Shown here: one piece after another, positions 1 to 8,748 of the stretch
Numbering within the stretch: position 1 is the stretch's first letter
Layout of the letters: every line of letters begins with the position of its first letter
Assembly: GCF_000799715.1 (NCBI RefSeq)
Contig: NZ_JUHG01000011.1
Span: 496,001-560,000, forward strand
DNA length: 64,000 nucleotides
DNA from: Martinezella rhizogenes
GTDB taxonomy: Bacteria; Pseudomonadota; Alphaproteobacteria; Rhizobiales; Rhizobiaceae
Direction: 5' to 3'
The notes under the pieces: generated by a model
What the model saw: the letters and a program-made list of their open reading frames with translations, nothing else
Databases searched by the model: none
What the model was told of the DNA's origin: nothing
Position numbers and translations under genes: made by a program

Positions 1-105
1 TCATCTACTAAAAATCTTTCGTAATCAGCATGTTTTGATGGGTACGTTGTTAAGCTCCACGGTATATTCTCCCTGGAGATCGATCCGCTTTTCGAAGAGC
101 ACAAC
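1..105. other. Left edge, non-coding
   Basis: The first 105 bases hold no supported gene. They are AT-richer than the rest and probably carry the promoter and ribosome site of the secreted protein starting at 106. Confidence 0.4.
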
Positions 106-864
106 GTGAGCCGCGGCAAAAAACTCTATTCTTCTCTTTTGCTGTCCATGCTGGCGGCGACGCCGGCCCTTGCCCAGGCGAATACCATCTGCGACGAGTT
201 GCGCGCAGAGTATGTCGACACCACCGAAATCATCGGCGCCAATGCCAAGGCGCGAGATCTTTCGCGCACGATCGTCCAACAAAACATGGCGATCCGGCGG
301 CTGCGGAGCGACATGCGCAATCAGGGCTGCACGTCCGACAGCAGCTTGACCATCCTCGGCTCCGACAACGAAGCTACCTGCGATGACATGCATGATGCGA
401 TGGAGCGGATGCGGGATGATCTTGCATCGCTGATGGATGAGCGCGAGCTGAGCGTGACCCGCATCGACGACGCCGGTGTGGAACGGCGCGAATTGCTGGA
501 TGAAATGCAGCGGAACGGTTGCAATGCACCGCTGTCGGCCACGCCGGATACCGTGATCGAAACCAGGAAAAAACTGGAGATTCCGGCGCCGACACAACAA
601 TCGCTGGCACAACCGGAGAGCTCCATCACCACGATCGAGACGGAAAAGCCCAAAACGGACGACGCCGCGCTGCCGCAGCAGAAGACAGCGGTGATAGCCG
701 CACCGGAAATCACTCCGGTTCAGCCGAAACAACTGCAACCTGATCGGCCCTACGATCCCGCGACCAACAAGGTGCGCCAGGTCGGCCCGCAATTTCTTGC
801 GACCGACCAGGGCACGCTCGATCTTAAACATCCGAAAGAGGTTGGACCACAGCCGTCGCAATAG
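106..864 (+). CDS. Secreted hypothetical protein, helical, Cys-containing
   Basis: A 252-residue protein of unknown function. A GTG start at 106 follows a GAAGAG ribosome site and opens a clear Sec signal peptide (hydrophobic residues about 8-20, likely cleavage after the ALA near residue 23), so export to the periplasm is expected. The mature part has a charged helical, coiled-coil-like segment (about 30-145) with four cysteines (near the mature N-terminus, and in QGC, ATC and NGC contexts) that could form disulfides. A low-complexity Pro/Gln/Thr linker follows, ending in a short conserved-looking tail (RQVGPQFL). I recall similar VGP-F tails in rhizobial DUF2865-type proteins, but the DUF2865 core is not visible. 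Its last 41 bases overlap the 3' end of the opposing ankyrin gene. No function is assigned. Confidence 0.7.
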   Translation: MSRGKKLYSSLLLSMLAATPALAQANTICDELRAEYVDTTEIIGANAKARDLSRTIVQQNMAIRRLRSDMRNQGCTSDSSLTILGSDNEATCDDMHDAMERMRDDLASLMDERELSVTRIDDAGVERRELLDEMQRNGCNAPLSATPDTVIETRKKLEIPAPTQQSLAQPESSITTIETEKPKTDDAALPQQKTAVIAAPEITPVQPKQLQPDRPYDPATNKVRQVGPQFLATDQGTLDLKHPKEVGPQPSQ

Positions 865-2608
865 GCTGACGCATCAGCGCGATGACGGCCTCGTCGCCCG
901 CCTCCCTCGCGAGATCGCGATAGGACCGGCCGGAGGCATCTCTCACGGAACGATCAGCCCCACGCTCCAGCAGGAAGCGCACCGCATCCGCCCGACGATT
1001 GAGAATTGCGAGGCCAAGCGGCGTCATCCAGTCTCGATCCGCACTAGCCTCCCCATGCGGGCGAAAATCGCCGAAGCGGGTGTTGATCAGCTCAGGGTGG
1101 GCATCCAGATTCGAGGCCAGTTGCTTGATCTGACCGTAAGCAGCGGCTGCAAACATATCGAGCGGCTGCGTCTTCAGAAATTCGACCATTTCCTCCCTGC
1201 CATTATACTCCGCCCAGCCGATCGGCGGCGTATAGTAATAGGGATCGCGGACAGTGGTGTCGGCACCATACTCGATCAGCAGCTTCGCCATCTCGATGTG
1301 ACCATGCAAAGCAGCTTCGTGCAGCGGCGTACGGCTGGTCATGGCGTTAACGTCGAAGCCCAACGCCAGCATAAGGCGAACAGCCCGCAAATCATTATCG
1401 CCGGCGGCCTCATGCAACATGGCGGGGTGAGCCCGGCGCATCGCTTCGGGAATGTCGAGGTCACCCGCTACTCTTCTCTTGATGTGATCAACAAGTATCG
1501 CCGGATCGGCCGTTGCATCCCGGGGCTTCTGCCGAATGAGAATATAGACCCAATCCTCTTGCTTTAGACGAACAGCTATAGCTCCATGCTGCACGAGATA
1601 AAGCACCAAATCCTTGTCATTGCCCAGCCGCGCCCATTCGTAAGGCGTCCGGCCGTTCACTGGCTTATTAACATCGGCCCCATGCTCGACCAGCAACCTG
1701 ACACGCTCGCCCATGCGCTTCTCGCAGGCCCAGGCCAGCTGATAGTTGAACACGGTCTGCGAATTCGCCACCAGCCGGCCATCCTCGCGTACCAGCCAGT
1801 TGTTCTTATCGCTCGCGGAAAGGCCGTATTCCAACAACAGTTCCAAACAAGAATTGTCGGGCTCGAACATCCGGTTATAAAGCGCCTGGCTGTCGTTCGC
1901 TTCAGCACCTGCATCGAGCAGCAAGCGCGCGAAAGCCTCGCATTTCGGATGCTGCGGCTGCCGAATCTTGCCGGCCTCGCCCTCGCCGAAAACGCCGGTC
2001 AGCGCCGTGAAGCGATATTGGCCGCTGTCGAGAAAGAAGGCATTGGGATCGGCGCCTCGCCTGACGAGCTCCCTAGCCGCCGGCAGGCTTGAGTGACCGG
2101 GCAAACGGGCATAAGCGGCGGACATCAGCGGAGACCAATCGAAAGCCCCGCCCTTGCGCTCAAGAAGCTGTGGTTCTCGATCGAGCCAGCGGCTCACGCC
2201 GGCGGCATCTCCAAGCACGGCAGCGACATGGATATTTTCCTCAGCAATCTCGGGATGCGCCTCCAGCAACCTCAGTGCCTCGGCGAACCGCGCCGGATCG
2301 GCCGCTATGTGAGAGAAGTAGGACACCGTCGCAAGCGACAGGAATTGGTTGGCAAGCTTATCTGCCGGGATTTTCTGGCGATCCGAACTTTCCAGATGTG
2401 CCTTCAGCTTTGTCCAGCTGGAGAAGCCGTATTCACGGGCAAGAACAAGCTGAATGTCCTGAAGCCCTACATCCGTGATATCGGCAAAATAGGGTGCAAC
2501 ACGGCTAAGTGCCGACTGATCGCCGGAATGAATGGCTTTCAGAAAAGCCTTGGCCTGTTTTTTCAGGGAATCGAGGGTGGCGTTGCTCGCCAGAGAGCGC
2601 GTGGTCAC
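824..2608 (-). CDS. Ankyrin repeat domain protein
   Basis: A 594-residue protein without signal peptide or membrane segment, so probably cytosolic. The first 60 residues form a helical cap; after that come several groups of ankyrin repeats, best seen in the middle (motifs such as LLVEHGADVNKP, TPLHEAALHGHIEMAKLL and EYGADTTVRD) and again at the C-terminus (TPLGLAILNRRADAVRFLL, ERGADRSVRD). Ankyrin arrays bind other proteins; nothing here shows which partner. GTG start at 2608 is supported by an excellent AAAGGAGGT site 8-9 bases upstream. It is transcribed convergently with the secreted protein at 106-864 and overlaps it by 41 bp. It appears monocistronic. The family is certain, the role unknown. 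Confidence 0.85.
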   Translation of the reverse strand: MTTRSLASNATLDSLKKQAKAFLKAIHSGDQSALSRVAPYFADITDVGLQDIQLVLAREYGFSSWTKLKAHLESSDRQKIPADKLANQFLSLATVSYFSHIAADPARFAEALRLLEAHPEIAEENIHVAAVLGDAAGVSRWLDREPQLLERKGGAFDWSPLMSAAYARLPGHSSLPAARELVRRGADPNAFFLDSGQYRFTALTGVFGEGEAGKIRQPQHPKCEAFARLLLDAGAEANDSQALYNRMFEPDNSCLELLLEYGLSASDKNNWLVREDGRLVANSQTVFNYQLAWACEKRMGERVRLLVEHGADVNKPVNGRTPYEWARLGNDKDLVLYLVQHGAIAVRLKQEDWVYILIRQKPRDATADPAILVDHIKRRVAGDLDIPEAMRRAHPAMLHEAAGDNDLRAVRLMLALGFDVNAMTSRTPLHEAALHGHIEMAKLLIEYGADTTVRDPYYYTPPIGWAEYNGREEMVEFLKTQPLDMFAAAAYGQIKQLASNLDAHPELINTRFGDFRPHGEASADRDWMTPLGLAILNRRADAVRFLLERGADRSVRDASGRSYRDLAREAGDEAVIALMRQPIATAVVQPLSDV

Positions 2609-2774
2609 AAAGACCTCCTTTCATTCACGTCCGGTATCCGCGCCCACAGACTGAAAAGAGGTGTGGCAGTCTTTACGTTCTAAGCATCAGGTGGGCCTTG
2701 CCCTTCCCGCGGATCGGATGCGCCCTGAGAACGACCAAAGATTTATAACGGGGCACGCGGCCTGTCCAGAGAGG

Positions 2775-3602
2775 TCACGCCGGCTCATAGCGGACATAGG
2801 CGAATTCATCGCCATCGGGCGACCAGTTGGGCACATTGATGCTTCCCTGCCCGCCGAAGAGCTCGAACAGCGTCACGAGGTTGCCGCCATCCATATCCAT
2901 CAACCGCATGCGAACGTTCAAATCGCGTGGGTGATCGAAGACATCGGGATCGTAGGAGATCAGCACGACCTTGTCTTTCCTGGGCGACGGATGGGCAAAC
3001 CAGTTGCCGTAATTGTCGCTTGTCACCTGTTGGAGACCGGAGCCATCGGGATGGATACGCCAGATCTGCATCAGGCCGGTGCGGCTGGAGTTGAAGTAGA
3101 TCCATTGCCCGTCGGCGGAATAGTCTGGCCCGTCATTGCGGCCCTCACCATGCGTCAGCCTTGTCTCCTCACCACCATCGACCGAGATCGTGTAGATGTC
3201 GAAGACATCGTTGCGGATACCACAATAGGAGAATCGCTTCCCGTCAGGCGACCAGCCATGCCAGTAGGACGGCAGGTTGATGGTGACCTGCCGTGGTGTC
3301 CCGCCTTCAGCCGGCAGGACGTAGATGCAGGACTTGCCATGCTGGGTTTTGTCGGAGATGGCGATCAGCGAGCCATCCGGCGAAATGCCGTGATCGTTGT
3401 TGCAGAGCGTCGCAAAGCCGGTGCCGACCTGAACAGGTCCGGCCTTACTATCAAGGGCAAGCCGATAGAGCAGTCCATCGGCGTTCAGCAGCAGATAACG
3501 CCCATCCGGCGCGAAATTCGGCGCCTCGATCAACGTGTCCGTCTGCCAGACGATCCGGTTTTTACCGGTGCGGATATTGTAGATCTCGACCGAACTGCGC
3601 AT
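2775..3602 (-). CDS. TolB-like beta-propeller (PD40/WD40-like) protein
   Basis: A 275-residue protein made of repeating TolB-type propeller blades: the motifs APDGRYLL, SPDGSLIA, SPDGKRFS, SADGQWIY and SPDGDEFA recur every 40-50 residues, so essentially the whole chain is a six- or seven-bladed propeller. It lacks the signal peptide and N-terminal domain of true TolB and is shorter (TolB is about 430 aa), so it is a cytosolic relative rather than the Tol-Pal component. It starts with ATG at 3602 behind GGAGAAG and lies only 30 bp downstream of nadE on the same strand, so both are probably co-transcribed. The biochemical role is unknown; related proteins are annotated as TolB family or transporter-like. 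Confidence 0.8.
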   Translation of the reverse strand: MRSSVEIYNIRTGKNRIVWQTDTLIEAPNFAPDGRYLLLNADGLLYRLALDSKAGPVQVGTGFATLCNNDHGISPDGSLIAISDKTQHGKSCIYVLPAEGGTPRQVTINLPSYWHGWSPDGKRFSYCGIRNDVFDIYTISVDGGEETRLTHGEGRNDGPDYSADGQWIYFNSSRTGLMQIWRIHPDGSGLQQVTSDNYGNWFAHPSPRKDKVVLISYDPDVFDHPRDLNVRMRLMDMDGGNLVTLFELFGGQGSINVPNWSPDGDEFAYVRYEPA

Positions 3603-3632
3603 TGCTTCTCCACTCGCCGGATGGCGTTACGA

Positions 3633-5312
3633 TCAACGATCGCGAAACCGGTTGGTGATCGGATAGCGCCGGTCACGGCCGAAATTCTTCGTGGTGATCT
3701 TCACGCCTGGCGCCGACTGCCGGCGCTTGTATTCGGCGAGATAGAGCAGATGTTCGATGCGATGGACGGTCGCAATATCGTGCCCGCGCGCCACGATCTC
3801 CTCGACCGCCATCTCCTTTTCCACCAGGCACTCCAGAATATCATCGAGCGCCGGATAGGGTGGCAGCGAATCCTGGTCCGTCTGGTTCGGCCTGAGTTCG
3901 GCCGACGGTGCCTTGTCGATGATGTTGTAGGGGATCACCTCGCCCGATGGGCCAAGCGCCCCCGGCGGCACATGCAGGTTGCGCCAGCGCGACAGCGCAT
4001 AGACCTGCATCTTGTAGAGGTCCTTGATCGGGTTGAAGCCGCCGTTCATGTCACCATAGAGCGTGGCGTAGCCAACCGACATTTCCGACTTGTTGCCGGT
4101 GGTGACCACCATCGAGCCGAACTTGTTGGAGATCGCCATCAGGATGGTGCCGCGTGCGCGGCTCTGCAGGTTTTCCTCGGTGATGCCGCTTTCGGTGCCT
4201 TCGAACAGGTCGGCCAGCGCAGCGTTGAAACCCGTCACCGGCTCCTCGATCGGCACGATGTCGTAGCGGCAGCCGAGCGCCTTGGCGCAATCGGCCGCAT
4301 CCTTCAGCGAGTCTTCCGACGTATAGCGATAAGGCAGCATCACGGTGCGAACCCGCTCCTCGCCGAGCGCATCGACGGCAATCGCCGCACAGATCGCCGA
4401 ATCGATGCCGCCCGACAGGCCGAGCACGACCGACTTGAAACCGTTCTTGTTGACATAATCTCGGAAGCCCAGCAGGCAGGCACGATAATCGGCCTCCTCG
4501 CCTTCCGGAATATGCGCCATCGGCCCCTCGGAGCAGTGCCAGCCATCGCCGTTCTTTTTCCAGGTCGTTATCGCCAGGGCGGTCTCGAATTGGCTCATCT
4601 GGAAAGCCAGCGACTTGTCGGCGTTGAAAGCGAAGCTCGCGCCGTCGAAAACATACTCGTCCTGGCCGCCGACCTGGGCTGCAAAGATAAGCGGCAAGCC
4701 CGACTCGATCACCTGACGAAGCACAACCTGATAACGGACGTCGACCTTGCCGCGATAGTAAGGCGAGCCATTCGGAACCAGGAGAAGCTCCGCGCCGCTT
4801 TCGGCCAGCGTTTCGCAGATGCCGAGATCGTTCCAGATCTCCTCGCAAATAGGAATGCCGATCCGGACACCCCGGAAATTGACCGGTCCCGAGATGGTCC
4901 CCTCGTCAAAGACACGCTTCTCGTCGAATTCGCCATAGTTCGGCAGATCGACCTTGTCCCTGGTGAAGATGACTTTGCCGCCGTCAATCACGGCAACGGA
5001 ATTGTAACGGCCTGTCTCGTCCTGCCTCGGAAAGCCGATGATGACGCCCGGTCCGCCATCGGCGGTATCGGCGGCAAGACTTTCCACGGCTTTCCAGCAG
5101 GCGCGGATGAAGGCCGGTTTCAGCACCAGATCCTCCGGCGGATAGCCGGAGATGAATAGCTCCGTGAACAGAACAAGATGCGCGCCTTCGCGCGCCGCCT
5201 CGGCCCGGGCTTCACGCGCCTTTGCAAGGTTGCCTGAGACATCGCCGACCGTCGGATTGAGCTGTGCGACAGCGATGCGGATCGTCTGGGTGATGGGGCT
5301 TTGTTCTATCAT
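3633..5312 (-). CDS. nadE: Glutamine-dependent NAD(+) synthetase
   Basis: A 559-residue two-domain enzyme for the last step of NAD synthesis: deamido-NAD + ATP + glutamine to NAD. Residues about 10-260 are a nitrilase-fold glutaminase with the Glu-Lys-Cys triad contexts (FTELFISGYPPEDL, RDKVDLPNYGEFDE, GIPICEEIW). Residues about 285-559 are the ATP-pyrophosphatase domain with the P-loop signature VLGLSGGIDSA and the conserved NKSEMSVGY segment. The length matches bacterial glutamine-dependent NadE. ATG at 5312 has only a weak ribosome site, but no better start keeps the N-terminal nitrilase strand. It is first in a likely two-gene unit with the TolB-like gene and is divergent from the gene starting at 5502. 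Confidence 0.97.
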   Translation of the reverse strand: MIEQSPITQTIRIAVAQLNPTVGDVSGNLAKAREARAEAAREGAHLVLFTELFISGYPPEDLVLKPAFIRACWKAVESLAADTADGGPGVIIGFPRQDETGRYNSVAVIDGGKVIFTRDKVDLPNYGEFDEKRVFDEGTISGPVNFRGVRIGIPICEEIWNDLGICETLAESGAELLLVPNGSPYYRGKVDVRYQVVLRQVIESGLPLIFAAQVGGQDEYVFDGASFAFNADKSLAFQMSQFETALAITTWKKNGDGWHCSEGPMAHIPEGEEADYRACLLGFRDYVNKNGFKSVVLGLSGGIDSAICAAIAVDALGEERVRTVMLPYRYTSEDSLKDAADCAKALGCRYDIVPIEEPVTGFNAALADLFEGTESGITEENLQSRARGTILMAISNKFGSMVVTTGNKSEMSVGYATLYGDMNGGFNPIKDLYKMQVYALSRWRNLHVPPGALGPSGEVIPYNIIDKAPSAELRPNQTDQDSLPPYPALDDILECLVEKEMAVEEIVARGHDIATVHRIEHLLYLAEYKRRQSAPGVKITTKNFGRDRRYPITNRFRDR

Positions 5313-5501
5313 GCCATATATTTAACGACGGCGCCCCCGTTCCGCAACAGCCTTTGGCTGCCGTCGCGCGCGAAAGATAGCGGCGCTCGCGCAGGCGGTA
5401 CTTTGTCACCGAAAAATACTAAGCAAGCCTTGCGGTTCATCCGGCATTCATGACAAAGGAGTGACACTTCTGTGAAACATTTATAACATACGGAGAGATC
5501 G

Positions 5502-7430
5502 GTGATCGCCCCGGTATCCAGTCCCGCATTGGCAGGCAAGCCCGCCATTCTACAAAAGCTTGGCACAGCGAGGCAGCAATCGGCGGCTCTGCGCCAGCTA
5601 CTCAGCCTTCTCCTGACCTTCCTGTCCTCGCTGTTGATTGTCATCGCGGTTGAGTGGGTTGCACGCGGCGAGCTGACGAATATCCCGGCCTATTTGCTGT
5701 CCCTCAGTCAGCCTGCCTTTACCACCGTCGGCATCGTCATGCTGTTGATACTGCTGCTCGATGCCCTGTTCGGCCGCGCGCATCAGTCGCTCTTGGTGGT
5801 CGCACCTCTGGTCCTCATCCCGGCCTTCCTCTCCAACCAGAAGCAGCACTATCTCTCCGACCCGCTGTATCCCTCGGATTTCTTGTTTGCGCGCCAGATC
5901 ATGGAACTCATGCCGGTGATGGTGCGCGAGCGGCCATGGACCGCCGTTGCGCTCGCATTCGGTATCATCGCCTCGATCGCCGCCCTCACCCTCCTCTGGC
6001 GCTATGCCTGGCGGCATGCCGCAACGCTTTCGCGCCAGGCGAGGGTCATGCGGCTCTCCGTTTGCCTGCCTCTCGCGGCTCTTTTCGTCTCGCAGATGGA
6101 CGCGACGCAATATTCGTTCATCCGCGAGAAACTGCGCATCATCCCCATCGTCTGGGATCAAAAGGAAAATTACAGCTACAACGGCTTCATCATCGCCTTC
6201 TCGCTGAACCTGCCGATGGCCGATGTCAAAGTGCCCGCAGGGTACGGGCAGAATGCGATGGACGCGATACCCGCTCGCAACTACGGCTATCTGCCCGGTC
6301 CGCGCCAAAAGCCTGATGTCATCATGCTGATGAGCGAATCCTTCTGGGATCCGACCCGGCTTTCCAACCTGACCTTCACGCCGGACCCGATGCCGACGAT
6401 CCGCGCGGCGCAATCCGGCCATGTCTTCTCGCCGGAATTCGGCGGCATGACCGCCAATGTCGAGTTCGAGGCCCTGACCGGCTTCTCCAACGCCTTCCTG
6501 CCCTATGGCAGCATTCCCTATCAGCAATATGTCCGCAAACCGATGCCGTCGCTCGCCACCTTCTTTCGCGGTCAAGGCTATGCGGCACGCGCGCTCCATC
6601 CGTTCAGCGGCTGGTTCTGGAACCGCAACGAGGTCTACAAGGCTTTCGGTTTCGAGGAATTCCACACGGAAGACACGATGCCGCCGATGGAAAAGCGCGG
6701 CATTTTCGCCTCGGACGACTCGCTGATGAAGGAGATCATGCACGAGGGAGACGAGATGGACCGGCCGTTCTTCTTCTTCGCCGTCACCCTGCAGGGCCAC
6801 GGCCCCTATGAACCGAACCGCTATGCGGAGAACACAATCGACATCAAGGGAGACCTGACGGACGCTGATCGCGACACGCTCGCGACCTACGCGCAAGGCG
6901 TGCGCGAATCCGATCAAAGCCTGAAGATGCTGATGGACTGGGCCGCCAAGCGTGACCGCGAAACGATCATCGTTCTCTGGGGCGATCATCTGCCGCCGCT
7001 CGGCAGCGTCTATCCGAACACCGGCTACATGCCCGAGCAAGTGGCATCTAGAAAAGCGCCGCTCGACGTGATGAAGCGGGAGCACGAAACACCGCTGGTC
7101 ATCTGGTCGAGCAAGAAGGGCGTACGCAAGGATGTCGGCACGATCAGCCCGTCGCAGCTCCCCTATCACATCCTGAAGACCGCGGGCTACGAGCACCCCT
7201 TCTACACCGGCTTTCTCGGCCGGGTGCAGAAGAAGTACAACATCGTCGATCGCTATCAGCTCGCGACGCGCGACAACCAGACCTTTCCGGACTGGTCCCG
7301 CAACGAACACGACCTCGATCCCATGATGCGCGACTACCGCTATCTGCAGCACGACGTGATGTTCGGACGGGAATACGGGCTCGACCGCTTCTTCCCGTCA
7401 CATGCCTGGCTGGTCAACCAGGGCAGCTAG
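5502..7430 (+). CDS. LTA synthase/sulfatase-family membrane phosphotransferase
   Basis: A 642-residue integral membrane enzyme. The first about 220 residues carry roughly five hydrophobic helices; the remainder is a periplasmic sulfatase/alkaline-phosphatase-fold domain. Visible family motifs: the metal-site Glu in LMSESFWD, the nucleophile Thr in GGMTANVEFEALTG, and the LWGDHLPPLG metal-binding Asp-His. This is the architecture of lipoteichoic acid synthase and of OpgB/CgmB phosphoglycerol transferases, which move glycerol-phosphate from phosphatidylglycerol to an extracytoplasmic acceptor. In rhizobia the known acceptor is periplasmic cyclic beta-glucan, so that is a reasonable inference, not shown here. 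The GTG start at 5502 follows GGAGAG. It stands alone, divergent from nadE. Confidence 0.88.
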   Translation: MIAPVSSPALAGKPAILQKLGTARQQSAALRQLLSLLLTFLSSLLIVIAVEWVARGELTNIPAYLLSLSQPAFTTVGIVMLLILLLDALFGRAHQSLLVVAPLVLIPAFLSNQKQHYLSDPLYPSDFLFARQIMELMPVMVRERPWTAVALAFGIIASIAALTLLWRYAWRHAATLSRQARVMRLSVCLPLAALFVSQMDATQYSFIREKLRIIPIVWDQKENYSYNGFIIAFSLNLPMADVKVPAGYGQNAMDAIPARNYGYLPGPRQKPDVIMLMSESFWDPTRLSNLTFTPDPMPTIRAAQSGHVFSPEFGGMTANVEFEALTGFSNAFLPYGSIPYQQYVRKPMPSLATFFRGQGYAARALHPFSGWFWNRNEVYKAFGFEEFHTEDTMPPMEKRGIFASDDSLMKEIMHEGDEMDRPFFFFAVTLQGHGPYEPNRYAENTIDIKGDLTDADRDTLATYAQGVRESDQSLKMLMDWAAKRDRETIIVLWGDHLPPLGSVYPNTGYMPEQVASRKAPLDVMKREHETPLVIWSSKKGVRKDVGTISPSQLPYHILKTAGYEHPFYTGFLGRVQKKYNIVDRYQLATRDNQTFPDWSRNEHDLDPMMRDYRYLQHDVMFGREYGLDRFFPSHAWLVNQGS

Positions 7431-7513
7431 GCTGCGACCCTTTTCACGTTGCATTTCCATCGGGCAGTCGAATACTTGGCACTCAAAGGCGATCGAGTCC
7501 TTGGAGTGTTCCC

Positions 7514-8050
7514 ATGTATAATCTGCCCAATTTCGTTCATCAGCATTTCGACAAGACGGCCGAGGAGCTTGGCGAGGTCGAAAAGCGCGTGCTGAAAAAG
7601 GCGCATGAGCGCAAGATCGTTTCCACCGACATCAATGCGGCCTTCTCCGCCAAAGCGTCTTACGGCGAACGCCTCGCGGACGGCATCGCCCGTGTCGGCG
7701 GCTCCTGGTCCTTCATCATCTGCTTCCTGCTGTTCCTGGTCTTCTGGTGTATCGTCAACACCATCGTTCTCCTCACCCGCGCCTTCGATCCCTACCCCTT
7801 CATCTTCCTCAATCTCGTCCTCTCCATGATCGCCGCCATCCAGGCGCCGATCATCATGATGTCGCAGAACCGCCAGACCGAACGTGACCGCTTCGAGGCC
7901 GCCAAGGATTACGAGGTCAATCTCAAGGCCGAACTCGAAGTTCTGTCGTTGCACCAAAAGATCGACCTGCAGGTACTGACAGAACTCGTGGCAGTGCGAG
8001 AAGAAGTCGCGAAACTGAGCAAGCTCGTGGCGGAGAAGAGTAGGAGCTGA
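7514..8050 (+). CDS. DUF1003 domain membrane protein
   Basis: A 178-residue protein with the DUF1003 layout: a charged N-terminal stretch (about 1-55), the ERLADGIARVGGSW lead-in, two adjacent membrane helices (about 62-85 and 92-118), the conserved IMMSQNRQTERDR turn, and a C-terminal coiled coil (about 125-178). The family is widespread in alphaproteobacteria and its function is not established. ATG at 7514 lies about 80 bp after the LTA-synthase-like gene on the same strand, with no strong terminator between, so co-transcription is possible. A small GC hairpin overlaps its stop codon. Confidence 0.88.
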   Translation: MYNLPNFVHQHFDKTAEELGEVEKRVLKKAHERKIVSTDINAAFSAKASYGERLADGIARVGGSWSFIICFLLFLVFWCIVNTIVLLTRAFDPYPFIFLNLVLSMIAAIQAPIIMMSQNRQTERDRFEAAKDYEVNLKAELEVLSLHQKIDLQVLTELVAVREEVAKLSKLVAEKSRS

Positions 8051-8071
8051 CGGGGAATCTGTTGCCCCGTC
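8049..8071 (+). other. Short GC hairpin at the end of the DUF1003 gene
   Basis: A 7-bp perfect stem (GACGGGG / CCCCGTC) with a 9-base loop overlaps the stop codon of the DUF1003 gene. There is no T-run after it, so it is at best a weak or factor-assisted terminator. It sits just before the toxin-antitoxin promoter. Confidence 0.35.
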
Positions 8072-8079
8072 CTCGAAAA

Positions 8080-8118
8080 TTGACTTTCAGCGCATCCTCT
8101 GTATTTTGTAATACAAAA
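8080..8118 (+). promoter_or_regulatory. Toxin-antitoxin promoter with operator palindrome
   Basis: TTGACT at 8080-8085 and TATTTT at 8102-8107 form a sigma70-like promoter with a 16-bp spacer. The -10 box is embedded in a perfect 7+1+7 inverted repeat, TTTTGTA-A-TACAAAA, at 8104-8118. Such palindromes over the -10 are the usual binding sites of ribbon-helix-helix antitoxins, so autorepression by the product of the next gene is inferred. The palindrome's 3' end abuts the ribosome site (AGGAGA). Confidence 0.65.
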
Positions 8119-8131
8119 GGAGATAAAGTTG

Positions 8132-8395
8132 ATGAAAAATCAGAGTGGGCTTTCGGATCCTATTACGCTCCGGGTTCCCGTTGACATCCTCGCCGAGATC
8201 CAAGAGATCGCCGAGGTCTGCGAGCGGACGCGTAGCTGGGTCTTTGTGCGGGCGCTCAAATCCTATCTGGCGGCCGAAGGTCGCGAGGTGCTGGAAATTG
8301 CAAAGGCTCGCCGCGATATGGCAAACGGCGACGCATATGATGTTGACGATGTCATCAGCGAAGTGGCGAAGGTCGTCAAAGGGGCCGCCGCTTGA
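8132..8395 (+). CDS. Ribbon-helix-helix antitoxin (CopG/ParD type)
   Basis: An 87-residue protein. Residues about 8-48 match a ribbon-helix-helix DNA-binding fold (beta strand SDPITLRVP, then two helices ending in WVFVRALKSYLA). The C-terminal half is a charged helix expected to wrap around the toxin. ATG at 8132 is chosen because AGGAGA at 8118-8123 is correctly spaced; a TTG three bases earlier is possible. Its stop overlaps the toxin start by four bases (TTGA), typical of translational coupling. It should neutralise the ParE-like partner and repress the promoter at 8080-8118. Confidence 0.88.
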   Translation: MKNQSGLSDPITLRVPVDILAEIQEIAEVCERTRSWVFVRALKSYLAAEGREVLEIAKARRDMANGDAYDVDDVISEVAKVVKGAAA

Positions 8396-8721
8396 AAAGA
8401 ATTCGCCTTTCGGCAGGCGCCAGAGCCTATATCAGGTCCGAAGCGCAATATCTGAAGGATAGAAGTCCGGCGGCAGCTCTGCGCTTTCTCGACGATCTGA
8501 GCAGGCTAAAAACAAACTTACTTCTTTTTCCTCAAATGGGTTTTCGAAGCGACGAACTGCCAGTCCCCGGGATTTTGCGATTTACGATGGGAGATTATCT
8601 CATCGACTACGAAATTGCCGATGACCTGATAGAGATCAGAGCCATTCGCCACGGTCACCAAAGACCTCCGGGTCTCCCAATCGATGATGATTTCGATTAC
8701 GAAAATGGCGATCCAGAATAG
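8392..8721 (+). CDS. ParE/RelE-superfamily toxin
   Basis: A 109-residue protein with the ParE/RelE fold: the opening RIRLSAGARAYI strand-helix, the helical hairpin with SPAAALRFLDDL, then the beta-sheet core (FRSDELPVPGILRFTMGDYLIDYEI, split here by family logic) ending in the family-typical EIRAIRHGHQRPP. ParE members poison DNA gyrase whereas RelE members cut mRNA on the ribosome; the sequence alone does not decide, although the RHH antitoxin partner favours ParE. It starts with TTG at 8392, overlapping the antitoxin stop. The acidic tail (DDDFDYENGDPE) is longer than in typical ParE toxins. The gene is convergent with the GFA gene ending at 8749. Confidence 0.85.
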   Translation: MKRIRLSAGARAYIRSEAQYLKDRSPAAALRFLDDLSRLKTNLLLFPQMGFRSDELPVPGILRFTMGDYLIDYEIADDLIEIRAIRHGHQRPPGLPIDDDFDYENGDPE

Positions 8722-8748
8722 CCCAAAACTTGACGGCACCGTGCTTGA

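Noticed and set aside
2661..5159. Long plus-strand open frame of 832 codons
   Set aside because: It is antisense to nadE and the TolB-like gene, whose protein motifs are unambiguous; no ribosome site and no recognisable domain. Same reasoning applies to other long antisense frames, for example 5598-7352, 9342-10889, 28050-29522, 60864-62063 and 62475-63725.
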